This document shows positions 33,939 through 42,724 of a DNA stretch of 64,000 nucleotides, piece after piece. Source of the DNA: Paenibacillus sp. BIHB 4019 (lineage in GTDB: Bacteria; Bacillota; Bacilli; Paenibacillales; Paenibacillaceae); contig NZ_CP016808.1 of assembly GCF_002741035.1 (NCBI RefSeq), positions 4,078,501 through 4,142,500 of the forward strand, written 5' to 3'. The first letter of the stretch is position 1, and each line of letters opens with the position of its first letter. The notes beneath the pieces were generated by a model, which saw only the letters and a list, made by a program, of their open reading frames with translations, was not told the origin of the DNA and made no database searches. The translations under genes and the position numbers were made by a program.

Positions 33939-34142
33939 TACACGAGTACCCGCATGCTGGACATTTTAAAAATGTTCACTTTATGGGACTCGTGTATTTG
34001 CTGTTTATACTGGATCATGTAACGCTCCCCGTGATGGCTTCCGTACACTAGAGGATCGTTTGGTAAAGCATGTGTGGGCCTTGCCGTTCCATGCAGGCTT
34101 ATGCCTGATTCATTTATCATTATTAATGCCGGAAGGCCCACG
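33939..34142. repeat. Nested inverted-repeat element in a 504-bp gene-free stretch
   Basis: ATACACGAGT (33939-33948) pairs exactly with ACTCGTGTAT (33989-33998), enclosing further pairing (CCCGCAT with ATGGG; GACATTTT with AAATGTTC). A second unit has GTGGGCCTT (34075-34083) and AAGGCCCAC (34134-34142) enclosing a GCAGGC/GCCTG hairpin. It may be a structured RNA or a small non-autonomous element. The rest of 33882-34385 shows no gene; a weak hairpin with a T-run lies near 34174-34207. Confidence 0.6.
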
Positions 34143-34385
34143 ATTTACGTATCGGTTAGAAAGCTGAATAGTAGCTGAAGCTCCGCTGAATGGCAGCTTA
34201 GCTTTTTAGAAAACAGCTCGTGAAGCTAGTCCCCCAGCTAAAGCAAGCACGCCTATGAAACGACCGTTTTTTTGGAGAGGGAGACTGCTTTTTCCGTTAA
34301 TGAGGCACCTTGCAAAAAACGGAATTAGTGATAAAATAATAGCGTTTACAATAGGGGCGTTTAAGCCATATTGGGGAGGCAAAGC

Positions 34386-36197
34386 ATGTCCAGATTATTT
34401 CAGACCAATACGATTCGAAAAGTTAGAGAGCTCGGCGGTATGTGGGATTTTGTTACGGTGCCGGATGGGGAAATCCAGCTGGAAGCATTGGAATATCGAT
34501 ATAAGCTAGCCGTTCCGGGCTGCTGGGAAACCCATCCGGAGCTGCTGACATACAGTGGCAGAGGCGTTTACCGCACGAAGGTGACCGTGGAAAAAAGAAC
34601 GTCGCTTCGCCTTATTTTTAAAGGCGTCAGCCATACAGCCAATGTGTTTTTTGACGGGAAGCCGGTTGCTCGCCATTATAATGCGTATACGGCATTCGAT
34701 GCCGTCATTCGCGATGTTGAAGCGGGCACACATGAGCTTGCCGTGCTCGTGGATAATTCTTTTAGCGAAGCGTCGTCGCTCCACGTTCCTAACGATTATT
34801 ATACATACGGCGGAATTATTCGTCCTGTCATGCTGGAGGAAATTCAGGAGCTGTTTGTTGAGCGCCTATCATTTACCCCATTGAAAGGGTTAACTGCAAA
34901 ATCAGAAACAAAAACAGAGATAGGAGCAGAAACAGGATCAGAAATGGAAGCCGAATCCGAATCGGAAGCAGGGCAGCAAAGTGTGGGAAGCTGGCAGGCA
35001 GATATTCGCGCTTGCATCCGTTATCCGGCGCTATCGAAGAAGCATACACAGGTGCAGCTGACTGCTAAGTTGACGGCATTAATTTCTGGACAGACGCTGG
35101 AGCTTGGCAGCGTAAGCTTGCAGCCGGGAGAGACGGCCACAGTAGGCGGCGTTTTCAGCATTGATCAGGTGCAGTCATGGTCACAGGAAAATCCGGCTTT
35201 GTATTTGCTGCAGGTTTTGCTGCAAATCGAAGGTCAAGCGGCGCCTGTCGATGATTTGGTGGAACGAGTAGGCTTCCGTACGGTTACGACGGAGCGTGGA
35301 CGCATTCAGCTGAACGGCGAGGATATCGTACTTCAAGGATTTAATCGGCATGAGGATCATCCGCTGACAGGGTCATCATTCCCGCTGCCGCTCATGGCAC
35401 AGGATTTGCAGCTGATGCTTGATATGGGTGCAAACGCGGTGCGAACGAGCCATTATCCGAATGATGAGCGGTTCCTCGATTTATGCGATGAGCACGGCGT
35501 GCTCATATGGGAAGAAAATCATGCCCGCGGCTTGTCGATTGAGCAAATGCGCAATCCGAATTTTATTTGGCAGTGCGAGCAGGTTAATCGCGAGATGGTG
35601 GAGCAGCATTATAATCATCCCTCGATTGTCATTTGGGCAATTCTGAATGAATGCGCCAGCGACTTGGAGGAAGGGCGGGTTCACTACAAACGGCAGCTGG
35701 AGCAAATTCGGGCACTGGACAGCAGCAGGCCGCTAACGTTTGCCTCCCATCACCGCGAGAAGGAAATTTGCTTTGACCTGGCGGACATTGTGTCTTGTAA
35801 TTTGTATCCGGGCTGGTACGGCGATGAAGATCCAGGCGAGCTGTGCGATGCGGCGCGAGGCTGGGCCGATGCCGCAGGCGGTGCCGGCAAGCCGATGATT
35901 ATGAGCGAGTTCGGCGGCGACGGCCATTATGGCTTGCGCGACCCGAACCGGGTACGCGGCACGGAGGAGCGCCAAGCGGATATTATTGAAGCGAATTTGC
36001 AGGCGTACACGTCGCGAGAGTACATGTCCGGCATGTTCATCTGGCAGTTTTGCGATTGCCGGGTAACAGAAGGCACGGGCTGGCTGCTCGCCCGCGCTGG
36101 TACGCAGAACAGCAAAGGCATTGTGGACCGCTATCGCAGGCCAAAGCTGGCGTATGAGGTTGTGAAGAAATATTTTCGCGGGAAAGCTAGCTTATAA
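34386..36197 (+). CDS. Glycoside hydrolase family 2, beta-glucuronidase-like
   Basis: The protein has 603 residues in the GH2 order: sugar-binding jelly roll, immunoglobulin-like domain and TIM barrel. The acid/base is Glu422 in 'AILNECASD' and the nucleophile Glu508 in 'MIMSEFGGDG'. The Asn575-x-Lys577 motif in 'GTQNSKGIVDRYRRPK' matches the N-x-K pair that recognises the glucuronate carboxyl in beta-glucuronidases. A Glu/Ser/Thr-rich stretch of about 30 residues (near 170-200) is inserted before the second domain. No signal peptide is seen, so it acts on imported glucuronides. The start at 34386 has GGGAGG six bases upstream. The uxaC gene at 58.5 kb could handle released glucuronate. Confidence 0.9.
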   Translation: MSRLFQTNTIRKVRELGGMWDFVTVPDGEIQLEALEYRYKLAVPGCWETHPELLTYSGRGVYRTKVTVEKRTSLRLIFKGVSHTANVFFDGKPVARHYNAYTAFDAVIRDVEAGTHELAVLVDNSFSEASSLHVPNDYYTYGGIIRPVMLEEIQELFVERLSFTPLKGLTAKSETKTEIGAETGSEMEAESESEAGQQSVGSWQADIRACIRYPALSKKHTQVQLTAKLTALISGQTLELGSVSLQPGETATVGGVFSIDQVQSWSQENPALYLLQVLLQIEGQAAPVDDLVERVGFRTVTTERGRIQLNGEDIVLQGFNRHEDHPLTGSSFPLPLMAQDLQLMLDMGANAVRTSHYPNDERFLDLCDEHGVLIWEENHARGLSIEQMRNPNFIWQCEQVNREMVEQHYNHPSIVIWAILNECASDLEEGRVHYKRQLEQIRALDSSRPLTFASHHREKEICFDLADIVSCNLYPGWYGDEDPGELCDAARGWADAAGGAGKPMIMSEFGGDGHYGLRDPNRVRGTEERQADIIEANLQAYTSREYMSGMFIWQFCDCRVTEGTGWLLARAGTQNSKGIVDRYRRPKLAYEVVKKYFRGKASL

Positions 36198-36271
36198 GGC
36201 AAGCGAGGCTAGTAAATGAAAGAGATTTAACACAGGTTCGGAGACATCCAGCTAAATAGAATCACCATTAA

Positions 36272-36317
36272 AGCGATGGAGTTAAACGGCGTGCTGCCGT
36301 TTGTTCCATCGTTTTTT
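36272..36317 (+). terminator. Terminator after the GH2 gene
   Basis: CGATGGA pairs with TCCATCG around an inner AAACGGC/GCCGTTT stem, followed by TTTTTT. Confidence 0.9.
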
Positions 36318-36441
36318 ATGTGATAAGGCGTGTGCAAACGTAAGCGGGCCAGATGCTGGTTGATTTTAGCGTCAAACGTATTCCCGTCGCAGTTTCGCAA
36401 CCGACTCCGGTATACTCCCTGCCGAATGATGGATGGACTTG

Positions 36442-36624
36442 GCGGACACAGCAGCCGCTAATTCAACAAAATCAAGGGTGTGGCACAGGACGCGGACTCA
36501 GGAGCAGCTAATGCGCTGCCAGCAGCCATTTTGAAGGGATAATGAGGACGATAACGGATTTCCTGTCCGCTTACGTCCTGAAATCGGAGCAAAAGCCAGA
36601 ATAGCGGAACCTCAGTCCGCCAAA
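36442..36624. repeat. Array of four degenerate palindromic units
   Basis: Units of about 21 bp start at 36442, 36492, 36554 and 36604, for example GCGGACACAGCAGCCGCTAA and GCGGAACCTCAGTCCGCCAA. Each runs from a CGGA block to an inverted CCGC-like block. They lie in the 938-bp gap between the GH2 and 7TM-kinase genes, where no gene is seen. Confidence 0.5.
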
Positions 36625-37135
36625 AAAAGAGGGAGCGTTCCCGAGCTGCGGTGTCTCAGCCACAGTGGTTTCAGTAACAGTAATCTCAGCAACGCACCTA
36701 TGCGGTTGCCTCAGCCTTAACTCGTTAGATGAGATTTGTCTCAAAAAGCGCTAAGTAAACACTAGGCAATCAGCAGCAGGCCAACTTTGGTTTGCATACA
36801 CATCCTAGACAAATACTTAGTTAGGTTGTTTGGCTTCATTTTTTCATTTTTCAAGCGCGTTTTAAGTGATTGTTAAGAGGGGTTTATTATATTGAAGGTA
36901 TAGCCGCGAAAATGTAGAGAAATCGCTAACTTGAAATTTAAATTGGGCGTTTGAAGCTTTTTGGGCAGCGTCTATGTTTTACGAGTCTGTCCTCCATACC
37001 GTTTGCCCTCACCAATTTAGGGGCAGGCGGGATTTTATCGTTGTACAAGCTGCAATCAGCGTCGGCGGATGCTTTAAAGGATAGACAGGGCAATTCGAGA
37101 ATGAGAAAATAAAGGAAGCACAGCCTTAAATAAAT

Positions 37136-40100
37136 ATGAACGCTATGAAGTTAACCTATGACCGTAAAAATAAACGATTATCGCAAGCAAGGGGGGCGAA
37201 GGTGCGCCACATCAGAACAGATCGCTTTCTACTGGGACTTGGCATCATGACGCTGCTCCTCGTACTCGTTTTATTGCAGCAAATAATAGGCGGCCGCGAG
37301 ATGATTACGGCGAAGCAGGGCATTTTAACTTTGCCTGGCGTGGAATGGCTGGATAAGCGAGTCGTTTCCTTGGATGGGGAGTGGGCGTTTTATCCGAATC
37401 AGCTGTTGTCGCCAGAGGAAATTAGACAAGCAAAGGCGAGGCCCGTTTTCATTCATGTGCCAGGCAACTGGAACGAAGCGCAGCATAAGAATGGCGACAT
37501 AATGACTGGGAAAGGCTATGGAACGTACCGGCTGCTTGTGCGAAATGTGCCGCCGAATGAGCCGCTGGCGATAGCCAAGCGATATGTTCGTTTTTCCGAT
37601 GCAATGTATGTCAATGGACAGCTGCTTGGGCGATCTGGCCAGCCAGGGAGTTCTGTTGAAACCTACCAACCGCGCAATGTGCCTTATACGGTGTATTTTC
37701 ACTCGGAGGGTACGGAGGTTGAAATTGTACTGCAAGTGGCTAATTTCGATTTTCATAGCGGCGGTATTAACGGGGCCATTGATCTGGGCCTTAGTCAGCA
37801 TATCGAAGCGAGAACGATTCTGCAGTCTGGGCTTGAGTTATTAACGATAGGCATTGTCCTGATTTTGGGGCTTTTGTTTTTTTATTTGTACGTTCGTCTG
37901 CATCGAGATGGGCTTCAATTGCTGTATGGGCTGTTCTTTATTGGTTTCGCACTCATTGTATTTACAAATGGGGAGCGGCTGCTGCTGCAGTTTTTTCCAG
38001 AAATGCCCTTCGAGGCTGCTTTCAAGCTGAAGTACATCGCGGTGTATAGCGTACCTGCTATTGTATTTGTTATTGTATCGCGAATTGCAGCAAGGCTAAT
38101 GATTCGGAGATGGCTGCAGGCTGCAAGTGCTTTATTAGCTCTATATGTGACTTTGGTTGTGCTACTGCCGTTTCACATGTATTCGTATGCTCAAGACAGT
38201 ATTTATTTAGTTATTCTGTTTACCTATGTAGCGGCCTCTGTCATGCTCCTGTCCCAGTATGTGCGGGGAGAATATGGGAGCATCACTAAAGCGCAGTTTC
38301 AATTGCTAATTACATGCGTATGGATGATGCTTATCAACAGCGTGCTGGCGATCGTGGTGGTATGGAACCCGCTAAGCCAAATTTTGCTGAATGGAGCGAC
38401 TTTGCTGCTTCTCGGTGCTTTTGCCATGCTGATCGTTTATCAATATGTCGGCGCTTATGATTCCATGCGAAAGCTTGCTCATCAATTGCAGCTGGCAGAT
38501 AAGGCCAAGGATGAGTTTTTACTGCTAACCTCCCATGAGTTGAACTCGCCGCTGCACAGCATCCTTCATTTATCGAAATCGCTTCTGGGGTCGCCGCTGC
38601 GCCAGACGGACGAGATTGGCATACGTGAGAAGCTGCAGCTCATACGCAATACAGCCCACCGAATGTCGAATCACGTAAATGATTTGATCGACATGTCACG
38701 CTTTAAAGAAGGCAGCATGAAGCTGGAAATGGGAATGGTTGACCTCGTGTCCTCCATCTCAGTCGTTGTTGAGGTGCTTGGCTTTCTAGCTAATGGAAAA
38801 GGGATTGTCCTGATGCGGGAAATCGAGCCCGAAGCCCGCTATATTATGGCCGACGAGAGCAGGCTGCAGCAGGTGCTATATAGCATCGTTTATCATATGA
38901 TTGGCCAGCGGAGCCATAGGGAGCTTATATTCGAGTGTTTAAAGCAGGATGAAAACGTGCGAATCATTCTAAGGTACAAGCCTCGCTTAGCGGAGCCAAT
39001 AGGCGCTAGGATGGAGGAGGCTTTTTCTGCAAAGGAGCCAAGCAGCGTTGCGGCGGGATTGTCTTTTGCCCCGGAGCTTGTCCGCCTAATGGGTGGGACG
39101 CTTCTCATTCATGATGCGGAGGAATACATTCAAATCGAACTGAAATCTGCAAAAATGGTAGATGGGGAGGCCCTTTCAGAGGTTGCCGCTGCCCGAGCCA
39201 AACATGAATGGCATGGGGAACGCAGCCAAAGTGCAGCTTCGGCAGTGGTACTTATTGCTACCGCTGATCTCGCAGATATGGAGCATTTGAGTACATTGCT
39301 TTCTACAGAAGGCTTTCAGATGATGTTCGCGGGCTCCGATACGGAGGCGCAAAAGCTTCTGGAGCGGCAGCGGCAGCCAGATTTGGTTATTGTGGATGCG
39401 CTGCTTCCGCCTGCAACAGGCTATGCGCTGTGCAAACGAATTCGAAATGACTTTACCCAAGCCGAGCTTCCGGTATTATTTATTAATATGCGCAGCACGC
39501 CCGCGGATGTTGAGGCATGTATGAGAGCGGGTGGAAATGATTTTATTACGCGTCCGCTCGATGCGGGAGAAATTCTCGTACGCGTACATACGCTGCTTGG
39601 GATGAAACGGCTGGTCAAGGAAGCAGCGAGCAATGAAATGGCGTTTCTGCGATCGCAGATCAAGCCGCATTTTTTGTATAATGCCTTGGGCACGATTATG
39701 TCATTATGCTTTACAGATGGCCCGAGGGCAGGCGAGCTGCTGGGCAGCTTCAGCCGTTATTTGCGCATTCTTTTTCATCTGGATAATTCAGAGGAAACGA
39801 TTCCGCTCAGCAAAGAAATGGAGCTTGTCCGGGCTTATGTAGAAATTGAACGGGAGCGATTTGGCAGCCGGCTTCAAGTGGAATTTGATGTAGATGACAC
39901 GCTCAATTCCTGCAAAATTATGCCGCTTCTCATTGAGCCGCTGGTGGAAAATGCGATTCGCCATGGGGTGTCCAAAAAAATAAGCGGGGGAACCGTTCGC
40001 CTGTCGATTCAAAGGCTTGAAGAAATGGTGCAGGTTGTAGTCGAGGACGATGGCGTTGGCATGCCACAGCAGCAGGCACAAGCCTTATGGAATAAAAGGA

Positions 40101-40228
40101 CTGGAGGGCATGGTATCGGATTGCAAAATGTACAGCGGCGGCTGAAGCATCTGAGTGGACAAGAGCCTTCCATTAGCAGCGAGCCGGGAGCAGGTACAAA
40201 GGTAACGATAATGTTTCCATTCCAGTAG
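37136..40228 (+). CDS. 7TM hybrid sensor with two histidine-kinase modules and a receiver domain
   Basis: The protein has up to 1030 residues. In order: a membrane helix (about 30-50), an extracellular beta-rich domain with 'LDGEWAFYPNQLL' (75-225), seven membrane helices (about 235-445; 7TMR-DISM type), HisKA with His467 in 'LTSHELNSPLHSIL', a first ATPase domain lacking clear N and G boxes, a receiver with Asp754 (LVIVDALLPP), and a LytS-type kinase with His845 in 'SQIKPHFLYNALGTI' and an intact ATPase domain ('VENAIRHG', 'DDGVGMP', 'GIGLQNVQRRL'). A GTG at 37202 with AGGGGGG upstream is a better start than ATG 37136. The next gene is its likely response regulator. Confidence 0.88.
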   Translation: MNAMKLTYDRKNKRLSQARGAKVRHIRTDRFLLGLGIMTLLLVLVLLQQIIGGREMITAKQGILTLPGVEWLDKRVVSLDGEWAFYPNQLLSPEEIRQAKARPVFIHVPGNWNEAQHKNGDIMTGKGYGTYRLLVRNVPPNEPLAIAKRYVRFSDAMYVNGQLLGRSGQPGSSVETYQPRNVPYTVYFHSEGTEVEIVLQVANFDFHSGGINGAIDLGLSQHIEARTILQSGLELLTIGIVLILGLLFFYLYVRLHRDGLQLLYGLFFIGFALIVFTNGERLLLQFFPEMPFEAAFKLKYIAVYSVPAIVFVIVSRIAARLMIRRWLQAASALLALYVTLVVLLPFHMYSYAQDSIYLVILFTYVAASVMLLSQYVRGEYGSITKAQFQLLITCVWMMLINSVLAIVVVWNPLSQILLNGATLLLLGAFAMLIVYQYVGAYDSMRKLAHQLQLADKAKDEFLLLTSHELNSPLHSILHLSKSLLGSPLRQTDEIGIREKLQLIRNTAHRMSNHVNDLIDMSRFKEGSMKLEMGMVDLVSSISVVVEVLGFLANGKGIVLMREIEPEARYIMADESRLQQVLYSIVYHMIGQRSHRELIFECLKQDENVRIILRYKPRLAEPIGARMEEAFSAKEPSSVAAGLSFAPELVRLMGGTLLIHDAEEYIQIELKSAKMVDGEALSEVAAARAKHEWHGERSQSAASAVVLIATADLADMEHLSTLLSTEGFQMMFAGSDTEAQKLLERQRQPDLVIVDALLPPATGYALCKRIRNDFTQAELPVLFINMRSTPADVEACMRAGGNDFITRPLDAGEILVRVHTLLGMKRLVKEAASNEMAFLRSQIKPHFLYNALGTIMSLCFTDGPRAGELLGSFSRYLRILFHLDNSEETIPLSKEMELVRAYVEIERERFGSRLQVEFDVDDTLNSCKIMPLLIEPLVENAIRHGVSKKISGGTVRLSIQRLEEMVQVVVEDDGVGMPQQQAQALWNKRTGGHGIGLQNVQRRLKHLSGQEPSISSEPGAGTKVTIMFPFQ

Positions 40229-40249
40229 TTGAAGGAGAGGAGTATCGCG

Positions 40250-41386
40250 GTGCTGCAGGCGTATTTGGTAGATGATGAGCTTCATGCGTTAAACATTTTG
40301 GAAATTTTTCTTGCTCGCACCGAGAAAGTGAATGTCGCGGGACGATACACCAACGGCTTTGAAGCGCTGGAAGCGCTGCGGCACAGGCGGCCGCATATTT
40401 GGTTTTTGGATATCGAAATGCCGGAAATGAGCGGCTTGGAGCTGGCAGTCCACATAAATGAGGCAGATCCCGATGCAACGATTGTTTTTACAACCGCTTA
40501 CGATCATTATGCTGTAGCGGCTTTTGAGCACGAGGCGATTGATTATTTGCTGAAGCCGATTGAAATGGAGCGTTTGTCCCGAACCATTGAACGACTGACA
40601 AGGGACAAGGGCGTGAAGGTGGAAGCTGCTCCCCTTGATCTGGAAGCCGGCTGCAAGGAAGAGCTTATCGTGCATATGCTCGGCATATTTCATGTCCAAT
40701 CTGTAAACGGCATGCAGCTGACATGGCGGACGGCCAAGGAGAAAGAACTGTTTGCCTATTTGCTGCTGCATGGTCATATGACGTCGGGCGTTCACCGTGA
40801 TCGCATCATTGCAAGCCTCTGGGCTGACGAGCCGTACGAGAAAGCTAAAATCTATTTGCACACCTGTATCAGCCTGCTGCGGAAAGGCTTGCGGCAAATT
40901 GGCATTGAACAGATGGTCAGTTATAAAAACGAGCAATATCGTCTGGATATGAAAAGGATAAAGGCGGATGTATTTGCTTTTATATCCGCTTCTTTAGAGC
41001 TGCAGCCTTCTGCAGAGGCATCTATTGCGCAGATGGAGCAAACGCTGCAGATGTATGGGCAAGAGCTGCTTGCCCAAGAGAATTATGATTGGGCTGTCGA
41101 ATGGCATCAGCGGCTGGAGCTTTTTTCGATGGAGTGGCTGCTTAAGCTTTCATCCCATTATCTCGCTCAAAAAAATGGGAAAAGGGCAGCTGAGGCTGCG
41201 GAGCGCGCAATTATTCAATCGCCGTATGTAGAAGAAGCTTATCGCTGCGCCATGCACGCCTATTTGTTCATGGGCGAGCACCATCAAGTGCTTCGCGTCT
41301 ATCGCAAACTAAAGGAGCAGCTGGCTGAGCTGAACATTCAACCCTCTGCGCTCTCCCGGCAGCTGTATGAGCAGATCGAGGTGTGA
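40250..41386 (+). CDS. Response regulator with winged-helix and BTAD domains
   Basis: The 378-residue protein has a receiver domain with 'YLVDDELHALNIL' and phospho-acceptor Asp in 'WFLDIEMPEMSGLE'. It is followed by a SARP-like winged helix (about 140-230, 'TAKEKELFAYLLLHGH') and a helical bacterial transcriptional activation domain (about 240-375). The GTG at 40250 has GGAGAGG nine bases upstream; an in-frame TTG at 40229 overlaps that site. It starts 22 nt after the 7TM kinase, so the two form one signalling pair. Targets are unknown; the gene after it is a candidate. Confidence 0.9.
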   Translation: MLQAYLVDDELHALNILEIFLARTEKVNVAGRYTNGFEALEALRHRRPHIWFLDIEMPEMSGLELAVHINEADPDATIVFTTAYDHYAVAAFEHEAIDYLLKPIEMERLSRTIERLTRDKGVKVEAAPLDLEAGCKEELIVHMLGIFHVQSVNGMQLTWRTAKEKELFAYLLLHGHMTSGVHRDRIIASLWADEPYEKAKIYLHTCISLLRKGLRQIGIEQMVSYKNEQYRLDMKRIKADVFAFISASLELQPSAEASIAQMEQTLQMYGQELLAQENYDWAVEWHQRLELFSMEWLLKLSSHYLAQKNGKRAAEAAERAIIQSPYVEEAYRCAMHAYLFMGEHHQVLRVYRKLKEQLAELNIQPSALSRQLYEQIEV

Positions 41387-41438
41387 CGGTCGTAAGAGGG
41401 CGGAGTTTTTTTATATTCGTTTGGAGGTTTACGATGAT

Positions 41439-41963
41439 ATGAAAAATAAAATATTCATTCTTTTCAGTACAGCTATAGTTATTATCCTGATTGCTTTTTT
41501 TGGCTTTGGCAATCGCCATGCGCCAGAGCAAGCGGCTGTTTCTGTTGATCCCGTACCAACTACAACTACAACTGCAAAAGCAAATGCAGCCTCGACAGCA
41601 GCAAGCATTCAAATGACGGAGAGTGTAGCTCAGGCGGCAAGCGCCATATCTTACAAAAAAGAACTGATCGCCCTAACTAATCAGAGTGGCCAAAGCGCCT
41701 ATACGGGGTCGCTTACAACGATGCCAGCGGACGGCAAGGTTTTGAGCATTTCCGTAGAAAACAAAGGGGACTCTACGATTTATTTGAATATTAAACGGAA
41801 TGAAGAAGAGCCTGTGACGGCTAAGCCTATCCGCAAAGGCGAGCAAATTACGCATACCTTTGAACAATTAGAGGCCGATGGCATAAGCGGGGATTGGTCC
41901 ATTTACGCCTATAGCAAAATTGGCGCCGCGATGAATGTGAGTGTGAGGGCAGGGCAGCTCTAA
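41439..41963 (+). CDS. Membrane-anchored protein with beta-sandwich-like outer domain
   Basis: The 174-residue protein has one N-terminal membrane helix ('IFILFSTAIVIILIAFFGFG'), a Thr/Ala-rich linker and a C-terminal domain with 'GKVLSISVENKGDSTIYLNI' and 'GDWSIYAYSKIGAAMNVSVR', which looks like an all-beta fold. The family is not recognised. TTGGAGG lies 11 bases before the ATG at 41439. It follows the response regulator gene by 52 nt and may belong to that operon or regulon. Confidence 0.65.
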   Translation: MKNKIFILFSTAIVIILIAFFGFGNRHAPEQAAVSVDPVPTTTTTAKANAASTAASIQMTESVAQAASAISYKKELIALTNQSGQSAYTGSLTTMPADGKVLSISVENKGDSTIYLNIKRNEEEPVTAKPIRKGEQITHTFEQLEADGISGDWSIYAYSKIGAAMNVSVRAGQL

Positions 41964-41971
41964 GGCTTGGC

Positions 41972-42499
41972 CTACAGCTGCTGCAAATCCTTCATCAACC
42001 ACTCGTCTGTTCCATCGCGAGATAAAAACCATACATGGGTAAAGCGGCCTTGCGGCTTATAAATGAGCTCCTTGGCACGCAAAATGTCGGACATGCCGAA
42101 GGCGGGGGACGCATTTCGAATAATTAAGGCGATTGGATAAGCAGTCGCATAATTGTTTATTTTCATTTCCTTCGTCTGGATGCGCTTGTTCAGCTCGGCG
42201 ATCAGCATTTCGACAACCTCTTGATTAAGATTGCGCGATTGCGAGCGGCCTAGCAGCCTTTTCGCTTCCTCGGAATCATAGAACAGATGGGTAATTTCAA
42301 CGCCGATCATCTGTTGGTTCCGATGCTGAAGCACGGCATCCGGTCGTTCGCGCTGATAGAGGAGCCGGAGCTTGCTCTCATAATTATGGTTGTAGAGATT
42401 GATGAAAATACGGACAGCTGTGCGTTCGAGATCTCTTTTTTCCTGATAGCCCTGCAACTGAATTCCCCTATCTGCGTACTTTTCCGAGCTGCTTAACAT
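41972..42499 (-). CDS. Uncharacterised protein with PD-(D/E)XK-like core
   Basis: The protein has 175 residues. 'ERPDAVLQHRNQQMIGVEIT' has the spacing of a nuclease-fold core (Asp, then G-V-E-x), but the usual last Lys is Thr, so activity is doubtful. A charged helical region precedes it. There is no signal peptide or membrane segment. It converges on the preceding gene and no clear ribosome site is seen at the first ATG, so the start is uncertain. The role is unknown. The 225 nt upstream of it hold nothing recognisable. Confidence 0.55.
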   Translation of the reverse strand: MLSSSEKYADRGIQLQGYQEKRDLERTAVRIFINLYNHNYESKLRLLYQRERPDAVLQHRNQQMIGVEITHLFYDSEEAKRLLGRSQSRNLNQEVVEMLIAELNKRIQTKEMKINNYATAYPIALIIRNASPAFGMSDILRAKELIYKPQGRFTHVWFLSRDGTDEWLMKDLQQL

Positions 42500-42724
42500 A
42501 CTGCGGAGCGGTTAAGTTTGCATTTATTATATGCAATTGTCTCATGACATTGCACAAAGAACAAGTGCGGCTGCAGCAAGGGGATTGGGAATACAGGATA
42601 ATGGAAAAGGAAAGAAGCACGTATTAAAAATGGGTTCAATGAGGTAGGGCTTGCAGCCAGAAGAGCGGCGAAAAAAAACGCCTGCACTCTTTAGGCTGCT
42701 CAGAGCAAGGTCGTTATTAGAGAA

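Noticed and set aside
33878..34141. 87-residue minus-strand frame over the nested inverted repeats
   Set aside because: The frame is dictated by the inverted repeats, with no ribosome site and no protein-like pattern.
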